A DNA stretch of 64,000 nucleotides, taken from NCBI RefSeq assembly GCF_030678915.1, contig NZ_JAUUTZ010000012.1, positions 87,053 to 151,052 of the forward strand. The letters run 5' to 3'. A program made the translations under genes and the position numbers. A model generated the notes under the pieces. That model saw only the letters and a list, made by a program, of their open reading frames with translations, was not told the DNA's origin and ran no database searches. This DNA comes from Paracoccus wurundjeri. Its GTDB lineage: Bacteria; Pseudomonadota; Alphaproteobacteria; Rhodobacterales; Rhodobacteraceae. Below are positions 8,835 through 18,080 of the stretch, in pieces (position 1 is the stretch's first letter; each line of letters opens with the position of its first letter).

Positions 8835-9233
8835 TCATACCCAGCGAAATACCGCTGCGGCGTATATCAGGGCGCAGGCAACTCCTCCCCACAGGGGCGT
8901 TCCCATCACCGCCAGCCAGATCAGACAGAGAAAGGCCGAACCAAGCAGGCTGATGAACAGCCGGTCGCCCCGGGTCGTCACGATGCCAAGGATGCCCCTG
9001 CGCGGCGTTTCGGGGAAGCGGATCGCAAGCCATGTGAACAGGATCAGAAGCCCGGCGATTACGGTGAAGAACAAAGCGGTCGGCAGGGTCCACGCCATCC
9101 AGCCGCCGGGATTGATGGAGCCGGTCCAGTCCATGCCCTCATCCGTGACCGGAACATGCCGCAGCAGCCAGTAGATCACCCCGGCCCAGAGAAGCGCGGC
9201 GAGGGTGAAGGTGATGTTGAGGGGGCGGCGCAT
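8835..9233 (-). CDS. glpU: Small integral membrane protein GlpU (DUF2160 family)
   Basis: 132 aa from the ATG at 9233, which has GAGGAA seven bases upstream. An in-frame start at 9317 would translate the repeat at 9259-9310 and is rejected. Three hydrophobic segments are visible (about residues 7-25, 42-65 and 90-125). It occupies the slot between the permease glpQ and the binding-protein gene glpV, where rhizobial operons have glpU, a small membrane protein of unknown role. It could be an accessory subunit of the permease. No enzymatic motif is seen. Confidence 0.75.
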   Translation of the reverse strand: MRRPLNITFTLAALLWAGVIYWLLRHVPVTDEGMDWTGSINPGGWMAWTLPTALFFTVIAGLLILFTWLAIRFPETPRRGILGIVTTRGDRLFISLLGSAFLCLIWLAVMGTPLWGGVACALIYAAAVFRWV

Positions 9234-9258
9234 CAGATCGTTCCTCGGGCTACATCTT

Positions 9259-9310
9259 GCGATGGGGGGGGGGCCACCCCGGACCCCGAGGTATTTGCAC
9301 AAAGAAGAAG
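9259..9310 (+). repeat. Intergenic hairpin repeat, copy C, inside the glp operon
   Basis: Begins GCGATGG with a run of ten G, then CCACCCCGGACCCCGAGGTATTTGCACAAAGAAGAAG in short pieces matching the family tail. It is in plus orientation, opposite to the operon, in the 102-bp gap between glpQ and glpU. Confidence 0.65.
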
Positions 9311-9335
9311 CGCGCATTTTGCAGTAACCATTGGT

Positions 9336-10156
<821 letters not shown>

Positions 10157-10157
<1 letters not shown>

Positions 10158-11017
10158 TATTTCGCCTCTTTCGTCATGACGGTGTAGAACACGAATGAAA
10201 TCAGCAGGATCACGAGGAAGTAGATCAGGCTGAACGCCGCCGCCGGCCCAAGGTCGAACTGGCCCACTGCCATTTTCACTAGATCGATGGACAGGAAGGT
10301 TGTGGCGTTGCCGGGTCCCCCACCGGTCACCACGAAGGGCTCGGTATAGATCATGAAACTGTCCATGAAGCGCAGCAGAACCGCGATCAGCAGCACGCCC
10401 TGCATCTTGGGCAATTCGATATAGCGGAACACTTTCCAGCGGCTGGCCTGATCGATGCGGGCGGCCTGATAATAGGCGTCCGGGATGGATTGCAGCCCCG
10501 CATAGCACAAGAGCGCGACCAGAGAAGTCCAGTGCCAGACATCCATGACGATCACGGTGATCCACGCATCGATGGCGTCATTCACATAATTATAGTTGAT
10601 GCCAAGCTGTTTCAGCGTATGGCCAAGCAACCCGATATCCACGCGCCCGAAAACCTGCCAGATCGTGCCGACGACGTTCCACGGGATCAGAAGCGGCAGC
10701 GCCATCAGCACAAGGCAGAAGGACGCCCAGATACCCTTTTTCGGCATATTGAGCGCAACGAAGATGCCCAGCGGAATCTCGATCGCCAGAATGATGGCCG
10801 AGAACAGGATTTGCCGGCCCAAAGCGGCCCGGATGCGATCTGATTCGAGGACCTCCTCGAACCAGTCCAGCCCGGCCCAGAAGAATTGATTGCCGCCGAA
10901 CGTGTCCTGAACAGAATAGTTCACCACCGTCATCAGCGGCAGCACCGCCGAGAAGGCGACCAGAAGCAGAACGGGCAGGACAAGGAACCATGCGCGGTTA
11001 TTGACGGGTTTATCCAT
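10157..11017 (-). CDS. glpP: Glycerol ABC transporter permease GlpP
   Basis: 286 aa MalF-like permease with about six membrane segments. The first is at residues 9-31 (FLVLPVLLLVAFSAVLPLM), and an EAA-type loop is present (LQSIPDAYYQAARIDQAS). It partners GlpQ. The start overlaps the glpT stop by one base (TGATG) and its own stop overlaps the glpQ start, showing a tightly packed operon. Import direction and substrate are inferred from the neighbouring glpD and the GlpV-type binding protein. Confidence 0.9.
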
Positions 11018-12108
11018 CAGGCGGCCCTTTCCCGTGCCGGCGGATCGACCCGCCAGTCATCCACATAGATATGCGCACGGCCGGGGTCGGGGACGATCCG
11101 GCTGGCATCTGCGGGAATTTCCTGCGCTTCCGGAAGGATCACGTTCATATCGGCGTCGCCGACCTTGCCGCGAATGATCCGGTGATGGCCCACATCCTCT
11201 ATGCGGTGGATGGTAAAGGGCAGTCCTTCGGTTCCGGAACCAAGGCGCAGGAACTCGGGCCGGATGCCAAGCTGAACCTTGCCCGAGAGGGGCGCGTAAC
11301 CATGTGCCAGGCCGATCTGCGCCCCGGCGATGTGGGCCGTCGCCCCGTCGATCTGCGCATCCAGCAGGTTCATCCCCGGCGAGCCGATGAAATAACCGAC
11401 GAACGTATGTTCAGGCGCGTCGAACAGCGCCTGAGGCGTGCCCGACTGCACGACCCGCCCATCATGCATGACCACCACCTGATCGGCGAAGGTCAGGGCC
11501 TCGGTCTGGTCATGGGTGACATAGATCATCGTATGGCCGAAACGGCGGTGCAGATCCTTGAGCTGGGTCCGCAATTCCCATTTCATATGCGGGTCGATCA
11601 CGGTCAGCGGCTCGTCAAACAGGATGGCGTTGACATCCTGCCGGACCATGCCGCGGCCAAGGCTGATCTTCTGCTTGGAATCCGCCGTCAGCCTGCGTGC
11701 GCGGTGATCCAGCACGGCGGTCATGCCGATCATCCGCGCCACCTCGTCCACGCGGGCGGCGATCTGATCGGCGGGCATTCCACGGTTTTTCAGCGGGAAT
11801 GCCAGATTCTCGCGCACGCTCATCGTGTCGTAGACGACGGGGAACTGAAAGACCTGCGCGATATTGCGTTCGGCGGTCGGCAGGCCGGTCACGTCGCGGT
11901 CATTGAACAGGATCCGCCCGCTGGACGGCACCAGCAGCCCCGAGATGATATTGAGCAGCGTCGATTTCCCGCAGCCCGATGCGCCCAGCAGCGCATAGGC
12001 CCCGCCATCCTCCCATGTCAGATTCATGGGCTTCAGTGCCCAGTCATCGTCATGCGACGGTCTGGGCAGATAGCTATGTGCAAGGTTTTCCAGTGTGATC
12101 CGTGTCAT
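11017..12108 (-). CDS. glpT: Glycerol ABC transporter ATP-binding protein GlpT
   Basis: 363 aa ATPase of the sugar/polyol (UgpC/MalK-like) class with a C-terminal TOBE-type extension. Walker A is GASGCGKS (42-49), the Q-loop Gln is at 88, Walker B is AILFDE (161-166) and the H-loop has His199 (YVTHDQTEA). The signature motif is degenerate: KISLGRGMVR (147-156) replaces LSGGQ-QR. The start at 12108 has GAGGAGGAAGG just upstream; a longer version to 12159 would bury it. It follows glpS by 16 bp. This is the glycerol ATPase named GlpT in rhizobia, not the glycerol-3-phosphate antiporter of E. coli that shares the symbol. Confidence 0.9.
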   Translation of the reverse strand: MTRITLENLAHSYLPRPSHDDDWALKPMNLTWEDGGAYALLGASGCGKSTLLNIISGLLVPSSGRILFNDRDVTGLPTAERNIAQVFQFPVVYDTMSVRENLAFPLKNRGMPADQIAARVDEVARMIGMTAVLDHRARRLTADSKQKISLGRGMVRQDVNAILFDEPLTVIDPHMKWELRTQLKDLHRRFGHTMIYVTHDQTEALTFADQVVVMHDGRVVQSGTPQALFDAPEHTFVGYFIGSPGMNLLDAQIDGATAHIAGAQIGLAHGYAPLSGKVQLGIRPEFLRLGSGTEGLPFTIHRIEDVGHHRIIRGKVGDADMNVILPEAQEIPADASRIVPDPGRAHIYVDDWRVDPPARERAA

Positions 12109-12124
12109 TCCTTCCTCCTCGCCA

Positions 12125-13192
12125 TCATGCAGCGGCGGCATAAGGGGCCGCGCGGGCAAGCCTGCCTTCGGGCGTGAACAGATAGATATGCGAGGGTTTC
12201 AGCCAGACGGTCAGTTCCTGCCCCAATTCGCGGCGCTGCACGCCCTCGATCAGGCCCACCCATTGATCCTGACCGTGGCGAAAATGCATGAATGTCTGCG
12301 CGCCGGTAAACTCGACCGATTCCAGCACAACCCGCAGGGGCAGGGCGTCCGGCGTTTCCGTAAGCGACAGATGGGCAGCGCGGAAGCCCGCCTGATAGGC
12401 GCCATCGGGCAGATCGGCGGACCATGCGAGCGCGCCCAGAAAAGCCTGCCCGCTTTCCAGCCGCACCGGCGCGAAATTCATCGGCGGATCGCTGAAGACC
12501 CGTGCGGTCACGGCATCCTGCGGCGCGCGATAGACCCTTGGAGTCGGGCCGAATTGCGTGACGCGGCCTTCCCACAGGGTTGCGGTATTGCCGCCCAGCA
12601 GCAAAGCCTCTTCGGGCTCGGTTGTGGCATAAACGAAGATCGCGCCGGATTCCTCGAATATCCGGGGGATCTCGGCCCGTAATTCCTCGCGCAGCTTGTA
12701 ATCCAGATTGGCCAGAGGCTCGTCCAGAAGCACCAGCCCCGCACCTTTGACCAGGGCCCGCGCAAGGGCGCAGCGCTGCTGCTGGCCGCCCGACAGTTCC
12801 AGCGGACGACGATCCAGCATCGGGGTCAGCCGCATCATCCCGGCGGTTTCGCGGACGCGGCGGTCGATCTCGGATTTCGCGACCTTCATCAGGCGCAGCG
12901 GAGAGGCGATATTGTCGTAAACGCTCATCGACGGGTAATTGATGAACTGCTGATAGACCATCGCGACCTTGCGATCCTGCACGCGCTGCCCGGTCACGTC
13001 CTGACCGTTCCAGAAGATGGCGCCGGAACTTGGGCGGTCCAGCCCTGCCATCAGCCGCATCAGCGTGGTTTTCCCGGCCAGCGTCGGCCCCAGTAGCACA
13101 TTCATGCTGCCCGGCTGCAATGTCAGATCGGCCGGATGGATATGCTCCATCCCGTCTACCGTCTTGCCGACCCCGCGCAGTTCAAGCGTCAT
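12125..13192 (-). CDS. glpS: Glycerol ABC transporter ATP-binding protein GlpS
   Basis: 355 aa ATPase, the second of the pair. Walker A is GPTLAGKT (35-42), the signature LSGGQQQR (133-140) is canonical and Walker B is LVLLDE (153-158). The H-loop position reads YATTEPEEA, with Thr191 where His is expected. It is therefore the mirror image of GlpT, which keeps the His but has a degenerate signature. The ATG at 13192 overlaps the glpD stop by four bases (ATGA). A heterodimer with GlpT would have one canonical and one degenerate ATP site. Confidence 0.9.
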   Translation of the reverse strand: MTLELRGVGKTVDGMEHIHPADLTLQPGSMNVLLGPTLAGKTTLMRLMAGLDRPSSGAIFWNGQDVTGQRVQDRKVAMVYQQFINYPSMSVYDNIASPLRLMKVAKSEIDRRVRETAGMMRLTPMLDRRPLELSGGQQQRCALARALVKGAGLVLLDEPLANLDYKLREELRAEIPRIFEESGAIFVYATTEPEEALLLGGNTATLWEGRVTQFGPTPRVYRAPQDAVTARVFSDPPMNFAPVRLESGQAFLGALAWSADLPDGAYQAGFRAAHLSLTETPDALPLRVVLESVEFTGAQTFMHFRHGQDQWVGLIEGVQRRELGQELTVWLKPSHIYLFTPEGRLARAAPYAAAA

Positions 13193-14739
13193 GCGGCAGC
13201 CCTCGCGTCGCTCATCCATTCCTCCAATGCGGCGATCTGGCCCTGATCCATCCGCAATCCCAGCTTGCTGCGCCGCCAGACGATATCGCTGGCATGGCGG
13301 GCAAATTCATGCGTCATCAGCCAGCGAACCTCGGCTTCGGTCAGCGTCGCGCCGAAATCGCGGCCAAGCGCGGCGGACTCCTGCGCCTTGCCCAGAATTT
13401 CCTGCGCATCCGTTCCATAAGCGCGGATCAGCCGCGTTGCCCATTCACCGGTCAGGAAAGGATATCCGGCCCGGAGATCCGCGATCAGCCCGGCCACGCC
13501 ATCGACCGGAAAATCTCCGCCGGGCAGAGCTGCGCCCGCCGTCCATGCCGGCCCGGCATTCGCGAAATACGGCGTCAGCTTTTCCATCGCATGCTCGGCC
13601 AGCCGGCGATAAGTCGTGATCTTGCCGCCAAAAACGTTCAGGCAGGGCGCGCCCTTGTCATCCAGAGACAATACATAATCCCGCGTCGCCGCCGTGGCTG
13701 ATTTTGCCCCGTCGTCGTATAATGGCCGCACGCCGGAATAGGTCCAGACGATCTGATCCCGTGTCACCGCTTGCCGGAAATAACCCGAGGCGAAATCGCA
13801 CAGATATTGCTGTTCTTCGGGCGTGCATTCCGCATCCAGCGGACTGCCGTCATGATCGCGGTCGGTTGTCCCGATCAGGGTGAATTCATCCTGATAGGGA
13901 AGCGCGAAGATGATCCGCCCATCCTTTCCCTGAAAAAAATAGGCCTTGTCGTGATGGTAAAGCTTCGGCACCACGATATGGCTGCCCCGGACAAGACGCA
14001 CCGTCTCGGCCGAGGGAAGATGCGCCACATCCCGGATGATATGCCCGACCCAGGGTCCGCCCGCATTGATCAATGCTCGGGCATGAAAGATTTGCCCGTC
14101 TATCAGCGTCACGCGCCACAGATCGCCATCGCGCGCGGCCTCGGCCACCTCTGCGCCGACCATGACGCTTGCTCCGCGCAGCGCTGCGTCATGGGCGTTC
14201 AGCGCCACCAGCCTTGCGTCATCCACCCAGCAATCGCTGTATTCATAAGCCTGTTTCAAACGGTCTTGCAGCGGGGCGCCTTCCGCGGTGTTTTCCAGCG
14301 ACAGGCTGCGCGTGCCGGGCAGAATCTTCCGGCCGCCGAGATTGTCGTACAGAAACAGGCCCGCGCGGATCAGGAAATTTGGGCGATGGCCCTTGTTCCA
14401 CGGCATCAGCATACCCAGCGCCTTTGATACCGGCGTATGCGCCTCGAAGGTCATTTCCGGGTCAAGCGGCAGCACGAATCGCATCGGCCAGCTGATATGC
14501 GGCATGGCACGCAGCAGAACCTCGCGTTCTTTCAGGGCTTCGCGCACCAGCCGGATTTCGAGATATTCGAGATAGCGCAGCCCGCCGTGAAACAGCTTGG
14601 TCGATTTGGAACTGGTCGCTTGCGCCAGATCACCCATCTCGGCCAGACGCACCGACAGCCCGCGGCCTGCCGCGTCGCGGGCAATTCCGCAGCCATTTAT
14701 ACCGCCGCCAATAATGAACAGGTCGGTTGTATCCGGCAT
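13189..14739 (-). CDS. glpD: Aerobic glycerol-3-phosphate dehydrogenase
   Basis: 516 aa FAD enzyme that oxidises sn-glycerol 3-phosphate to dihydroxyacetone phosphate and feeds electrons to the quinone pool at the inner membrane. The FAD-binding motif DLFIIGGGINGCGIARDAAG is at residues 5-24, followed by TSSKSTKLFHGGLRYLE, characteristic of GlpD. A C-terminal helical domain (AEVRWLMTHEFARHASDIVWRRSKLG) is present. It is the first gene of the operon, with glycerol uptake genes downstream. Glycerol kinase is not in the window and must be elsewhere. Transcription starts in the 139-bp gap shared with the divergent glpR. Confidence 0.94.
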   Translation of the reverse strand: MPDTTDLFIIGGGINGCGIARDAAGRGLSVRLAEMGDLAQATSSKSTKLFHGGLRYLEYLEIRLVREALKEREVLLRAMPHISWPMRFVLPLDPEMTFEAHTPVSKALGMLMPWNKGHRPNFLIRAGLFLYDNLGGRKILPGTRSLSLENTAEGAPLQDRLKQAYEYSDCWVDDARLVALNAHDAALRGASVMVGAEVAEAARDGDLWRVTLIDGQIFHARALINAGGPWVGHIIRDVAHLPSAETVRLVRGSHIVVPKLYHHDKAYFFQGKDGRIIFALPYQDEFTLIGTTDRDHDGSPLDAECTPEEQQYLCDFASGYFRQAVTRDQIVWTYSGVRPLYDDGAKSATAATRDYVLSLDDKGAPCLNVFGGKITTYRRLAEHAMEKLTPYFANAGPAWTAGAALPGGDFPVDGVAGLIADLRAGYPFLTGEWATRLIRAYGTDAQEILGKAQESAALGRDFGATLTEAEVRWLMTHEFARHASDIVWRRSKLGLRMDQGQIAALEEWMSDARAAA

Positions 14740-14785
14740 CGCCTTCCCCCAAGCTGTGAATATCCGATCACGTTCTCGTGCGTTC

Positions 14786-14831
14786 TGTCAACGGAATTTT
14801 TCGCAGATTTGCGTTTCTATTCGAATTGACA
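14786..14831. promoter_or_regulatory. Divergent glpD/glpR control region with two opposed TTGACA boxes
   Basis: Two perfect TTGACA hexamers face outward: minus strand at 14791-14786 towards glpD and plus strand at 14826-14831 towards glpR. Between them lies an AT-rich stretch with the palindrome ATTCGAAT (14819-14826), resembling the TTCG core of known GlpR half-sites. Good -10 boxes are not evident. GlpR binding here is an inference. Confidence 0.4.
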
Positions 14832-14878
14832 AAAACCGCGCATAAATGTTCCGTTAGGTCAGGAAACTGGGGGCGGCA

Positions 14879-15670
14879 ATGGCGCTGAATATTCGCCAGA
14901 TGGAAATTCTGGATCTGGCCCGTGCGACGGGTCGTGTCGGCGTGGACGAATTGGCCGAGCGTTTCGACGTGACCTTGCAGACCATCCGCCGCGATCTGGG
15001 TGAACTGGCCGACCACGGCATGCTGGACCGCGTTCATGGCGGGGCGGTCATGCGCAGCGGCGTCAGCAATATCGGCTATGAGGAACGCCGCCGCATGAAT
15101 GAAGACGCCAAGGCGGCAATCGCCCGGGCCTGTGCTGCCGAGATTCCCGACAATTGCTCGGTCATCATCAATCTGGGAACCACGACCGAGGCTGTGGCGC
15201 GCGAATTGCAGCATCATCGCAACCTGACGGTCATCACCAACAACATGAATGTCGCCAATATTCTTGTCGCCAATGAAAGCTGCGAGATCATGGTGGCGGG
15301 CGGTGCGCTGCGCCGCTCGGATGGGGGGCTGGTCGGCGATCTGACCAGCGAATTCATCGCGCAGTTCAAGCCGGATTACGCGATTATCGGCACCTCGGCG
15401 CTGGATGCGGATGGCGATCTGCTGGATTTCGACATGGCCGAGGTGCGGGTAAGCCGTGCCATCGCAGGTCTGGCACGCAAGACCTTTCTGGTGACCGATA
15501 TCAGCAAGCTTGAACGGTCCGCCCCCGTCAGGATCATTTCCATGGCGGAACTCGATACGGTATTCGTGGATCGGCCCTTGCCCGGTGAATTGACCGGGAA
15601 ATGCCGGGAATGGGAGACGCGGGTGATTGTGGCGGGGGTTGGAGCGGATGGGCAGAGCACGTCAGGCTAA
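14879..15670 (+). CDS. glpR: DeoR-family repressor GlpR
   Basis: 263 aa. The N-terminal winged helix-turn-helix covers residues 7-57 (RQMEILDLARATGRVGVDEL, then VTLQTIRRDLGELADHGML and a VHGGA wing). The C-terminal sugar-phosphate-sensing domain of the DeoR type includes INLGTTTEAVARE and GGALRRSDGGLVGD. It is divergent from glpD. In this family the ligand is glycerol 3-phosphate, which releases the repressor. The ATG at 14879 directly precedes the helix-turn-helix, as usual, with GGGGGCGG upstream. Confidence 0.9.
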   Translation: MALNIRQMEILDLARATGRVGVDELAERFDVTLQTIRRDLGELADHGMLDRVHGGAVMRSGVSNIGYEERRRMNEDAKAAIARACAAEIPDNCSVIINLGTTTEAVARELQHHRNLTVITNNMNVANILVANESCEIMVAGGALRRSDGGLVGDLTSEFIAQFKPDYAIIGTSALDADGDLLDFDMAEVRVSRAIAGLARKTFLVTDISKLERSAPVRIISMAELDTVFVDRPLPGELTGKCREWETRVIVAGVGADGQSTSG

Positions 15671-15822
15671 TCTGGAAACACCGGATTCCGCAGCCGGTCA
15701 GAGCCGCGCTGTGCCGGGCCGTGGCCGAGCGCTGCGCGGCGGATCTGCGGCCCTTGCTCCCGCGTGAGGGAGTATACATTAAAGACAATGTTTCGGAATT
15801 TATCCGCACCAACCCGAAGCGG

Positions 15823-16899
15823 CTATTCCCGCCGCGCCCGCAGGCCGATGAGATGGGCCATGATCGGCGCGCCCGCGATGACCACCATCAGCCGCACCAG
15901 ATGATGCACGACGATGAATCCCAGATCCGCGCCGGAAATGATCGCCAGCACCGTCATCTCGGCCTGACCGCCCGGCGTAAATGACAGGAAGCCCTCGATC
16001 GGCTGGGCAAAGCCCGCTTGCACGACGATCTCCATCATGATGAAGGCAAGAATCGCGAGAATCACGACGAAAGCGATTCCGGCCAGCACGTCCTTGCGCA
16101 ACTCGCGCAGGGTGACGCCGACATAGCTGACCCCGATTGCGCTGCCGATAAAGAACTGTGCGGCGTTCAGCGCCTCGGCGGGTGGGCGTTGATGCAATAT
16201 GCCACTCAGGGACAGGATCGCCGCCACGATCAGCGGCCCGATAATGGCCGCACCGAAAAGCCCGATCCGCTCGCCGCCTTTCCAGCCCAGAAATGCGGCG
16301 GCTGCCATCAGCAAAAGCTGGTCGAGCGGCACATCGCGGGCGGGTGCGCCGATGGGATTGGACAGGGTAACGTGAAACAGGTTCACCATAAGCAGCGGCG
16401 CGATCGTCACGATGATCAGAATGCGCGTGGCATGGATCAGTGCCAAAGCGCGCACATCCGCGCCCGCTTCTTGTCCGAAGACCACCATATCCTGAAGCCC
16501 GCCAGGCATTGCGGCATAATAGGCCGTCGCCCGGTCAAATCCGCAGACACGCTGAAAGAAGGGGATGCCGATCAGCCCGATCAGCAGCACATAAACCGGA
16601 ACAAAGATCACCGAGGCCGCCATCTGCGGCAATTGCTGCATGACCGCCGGGGTGATCGAGGCGCCGACGGCCAATCCGAGAATCGTCCTTGCCCCGACCG
16701 CGACCTGCCCCGTCCCGATCAGCGGCGCACCAAGCAGCGCGGCGGCAAGGCAGGCGAAAAGCGGGCCGAAAAGAAAGGGCAGCGGCAGGCCAAGCTGATG
16801 GAACAGGGCTGTTCCCATGGCGGAAATCGCCAGTGCCAGGACCTGTCTTGGCAATTTTCGCCTCCGGATGGGGCGTGGATTGTCGGAACGGGATGTCAT
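15823..16899 (-). CDS. AbrB-family (ammonia monooxygenase-like) integral membrane protein
   Basis: 358 aa with about ten hydrophobic segments arranged as two similar halves. Each half contains a glycine-rich signature: AMPGGLQDMVVFG near residue 130 and FTPGGQAEMTVLA near residue 310. This is the PF05145 family, often misnamed AbrB transcriptional regulator or ammonia monooxygenase. Its members are membrane proteins, probably transporters, of unknown substrate. It is unrelated to the Bacillus transition-state regulator. It stands alone on the minus strand, convergent with glpR (152-bp gap). Confidence 0.82.
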   Translation of the reverse strand: MTSRSDNPRPIRRRKLPRQVLALAISAMGTALFHQLGLPLPFLFGPLFACLAAALLGAPLIGTGQVAVGARTILGLAVGASITPAVMQQLPQMAASVIFVPVYVLLIGLIGIPFFQRVCGFDRATAYYAAMPGGLQDMVVFGQEAGADVRALALIHATRILIIVTIAPLLMVNLFHVTLSNPIGAPARDVPLDQLLLMAAAAFLGWKGGERIGLFGAAIIGPLIVAAILSLSGILHQRPPAEALNAAQFFIGSAIGVSYVGVTLRELRKDVLAGIAFVVILAILAFIMMEIVVQAGFAQPIEGFLSFTPGGQAEMTVLAIISGADLGFIVVHHLVRLMVVIAGAPIMAHLIGLRARRE

Positions 16900-16966
16900 G
16901 GCCAGTCGTGTATATTTCTGGATACAAAAACGGAAGTGATACCGATATCGTCCGTGAAATTATTAG

Positions 16967-17067
16967 AGCGTGCCGAGCTGAATCGGAAACGTCGGCTATT
17001 TGCGTCCCGCGATGGCCGGGGGCGCTGCCCCCCGGACCCCCGAGGTATTTACCGCAAAGAAGAAAGA
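16967..17067 (+). repeat. Intergenic hairpin repeat, copy D (most complete)
   Basis: The fullest copy: a 5' part GAATCGGAAACGTCGGC with TTGCGTCCCGCGATGG, the GC hairpin GGGGGCGCT-GCCCCC, then GGACCCCCGAGGTATTT and an AAAGAAGAAAG tail. It lies between the AbrB-family gene and tesB, facing opposite to both. Confidence 0.7.
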
Positions 17068-17143
17068 GAGAGAAATCGGGCAGGCGCGGCATGATCTGAT
17101 TACCCGCAAAATGTTGCTGCGGGTTAACTGGAGGTGATCCGCT

Positions 17144-18007
17144 TTAGCGTGTGATCGGCCGCATCAGCCCCTCTTGCGCGACGCTGGCCACCAGCCTTCC
17201 GCTTTGATCGAAGATCATGCCGCGATTGAAGCCGCGCGCGCCTCCGGTGAAGGGGGCGTCCATGCTGTAAAGATGCCAGTCTTCGAAACGGATCGGTGCG
17301 TGGAACCACATGGCATGATCAAGGCTTGCCATCATGACATTGCCCTTCACCCATGTCAGCCCATGCGGGCGCAGCGACGATCCCAGCAGGCTGGCATCCG
17401 AGGCATAGGCCAGAAGGCAGTGTTGCATTTCCGAGGATTGTCCCGCAGCCGCCTGCATGCGGATCCAGACGCTGTTCCGGTCATCGGCCCGGACGGGATC
17501 AACCGGATCGCGGGGTTCCACCTCGCGCATGTCGAACGGCCGTTCGCGCAGGAATTCCTGCCGCACCCGGTCGGGAACGCGATCGGCATGGATAGCGCGT
17601 ATCCCGGCCTGATCGGCATGGTTTTCGGGGCCGTCGATCGCGGGCATCGGGTGCTGGTAATCCCAGCCCCGCTCATCAATCTGGAATGACGCGGACATGT
17701 TCAGGATCTGCTTACCATGCTGTATCGCGACGACGCGCCGGGTCGTGAAGCTGCCACCGTCGCGGGCGCGATCGACCAGATAGACGACGGGCAAAGCCGG
17801 ATCTCCGGGCCGGATGAAATAGGCATGCAGCGAGTGACAGGCGCGGTCGGGCACGGTCCGATATGCGGCCATAAGCGCCTGCGCGATGACATGCCCGCCG
17901 AAAATCCGCGTTCTTCCCGGCTGTTGCTCGACAAAACCACGGAACATGTCGGTCTCGATCCGTTCGATATCGAGCAGTTCAAGCAACCGTTGTGCAGCTT
18001 CGGTCAT
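17144..18007 (-). CDS. tesB: Acyl-CoA thioesterase II
   Basis: 287 aa from the ATG at 18007, which has AAGGGG upstream; an in-frame start at 18073 is less likely. TesB hydrolyses medium- and long-chain acyl-CoA to free acid and CoA, using a double hotdog fold. Visible family features are RIFGGHVIAQALMAA (about 35-49), HSLHAYFIRPGD (about 59-70), DGGSFTTRRVVAIQHGK and, in the second half, SLDHAMWFHAP with the conserved Asp. The C-terminus has the usual FNRGMIFDQSGRLVASVAQEG. It follows the MATE exporter gene on the same strand by 73 bp. It is a housekeeping enzyme with no clear pathway partner here. Confidence 0.92.
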   Translation of the reverse strand: MTEAAQRLLELLDIERIETDMFRGFVEQQPGRTRIFGGHVIAQALMAAYRTVPDRACHSLHAYFIRPGDPALPVVYLVDRARDGGSFTTRRVVAIQHGKQILNMSASFQIDERGWDYQHPMPAIDGPENHADQAGIRAIHADRVPDRVRQEFLRERPFDMREVEPRDPVDPVRADDRNSVWIRMQAAAGQSSEMQHCLLAYASDASLLGSSLRPHGLTWVKGNVMMASLDHAMWFHAPIRFEDWHLYSMDAPFTGGARGFNRGMIFDQSGRLVASVAQEGLMRPITR

Positions 18008-18080
18008 TGCGGCAAACCCCTTGAATTCCAGTCTGTTGTCGCAGCAACAAGGGCGGATGACAAGCGCGGGCAATCCAAGA

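Noticed and set aside
15823..16899. Naming the AbrB-family protein a transcriptional regulator or ammonia monooxygenase
   Set aside because: It is a polytopic membrane protein with duplicated halves. Those names are historical mislabels of PF05145.
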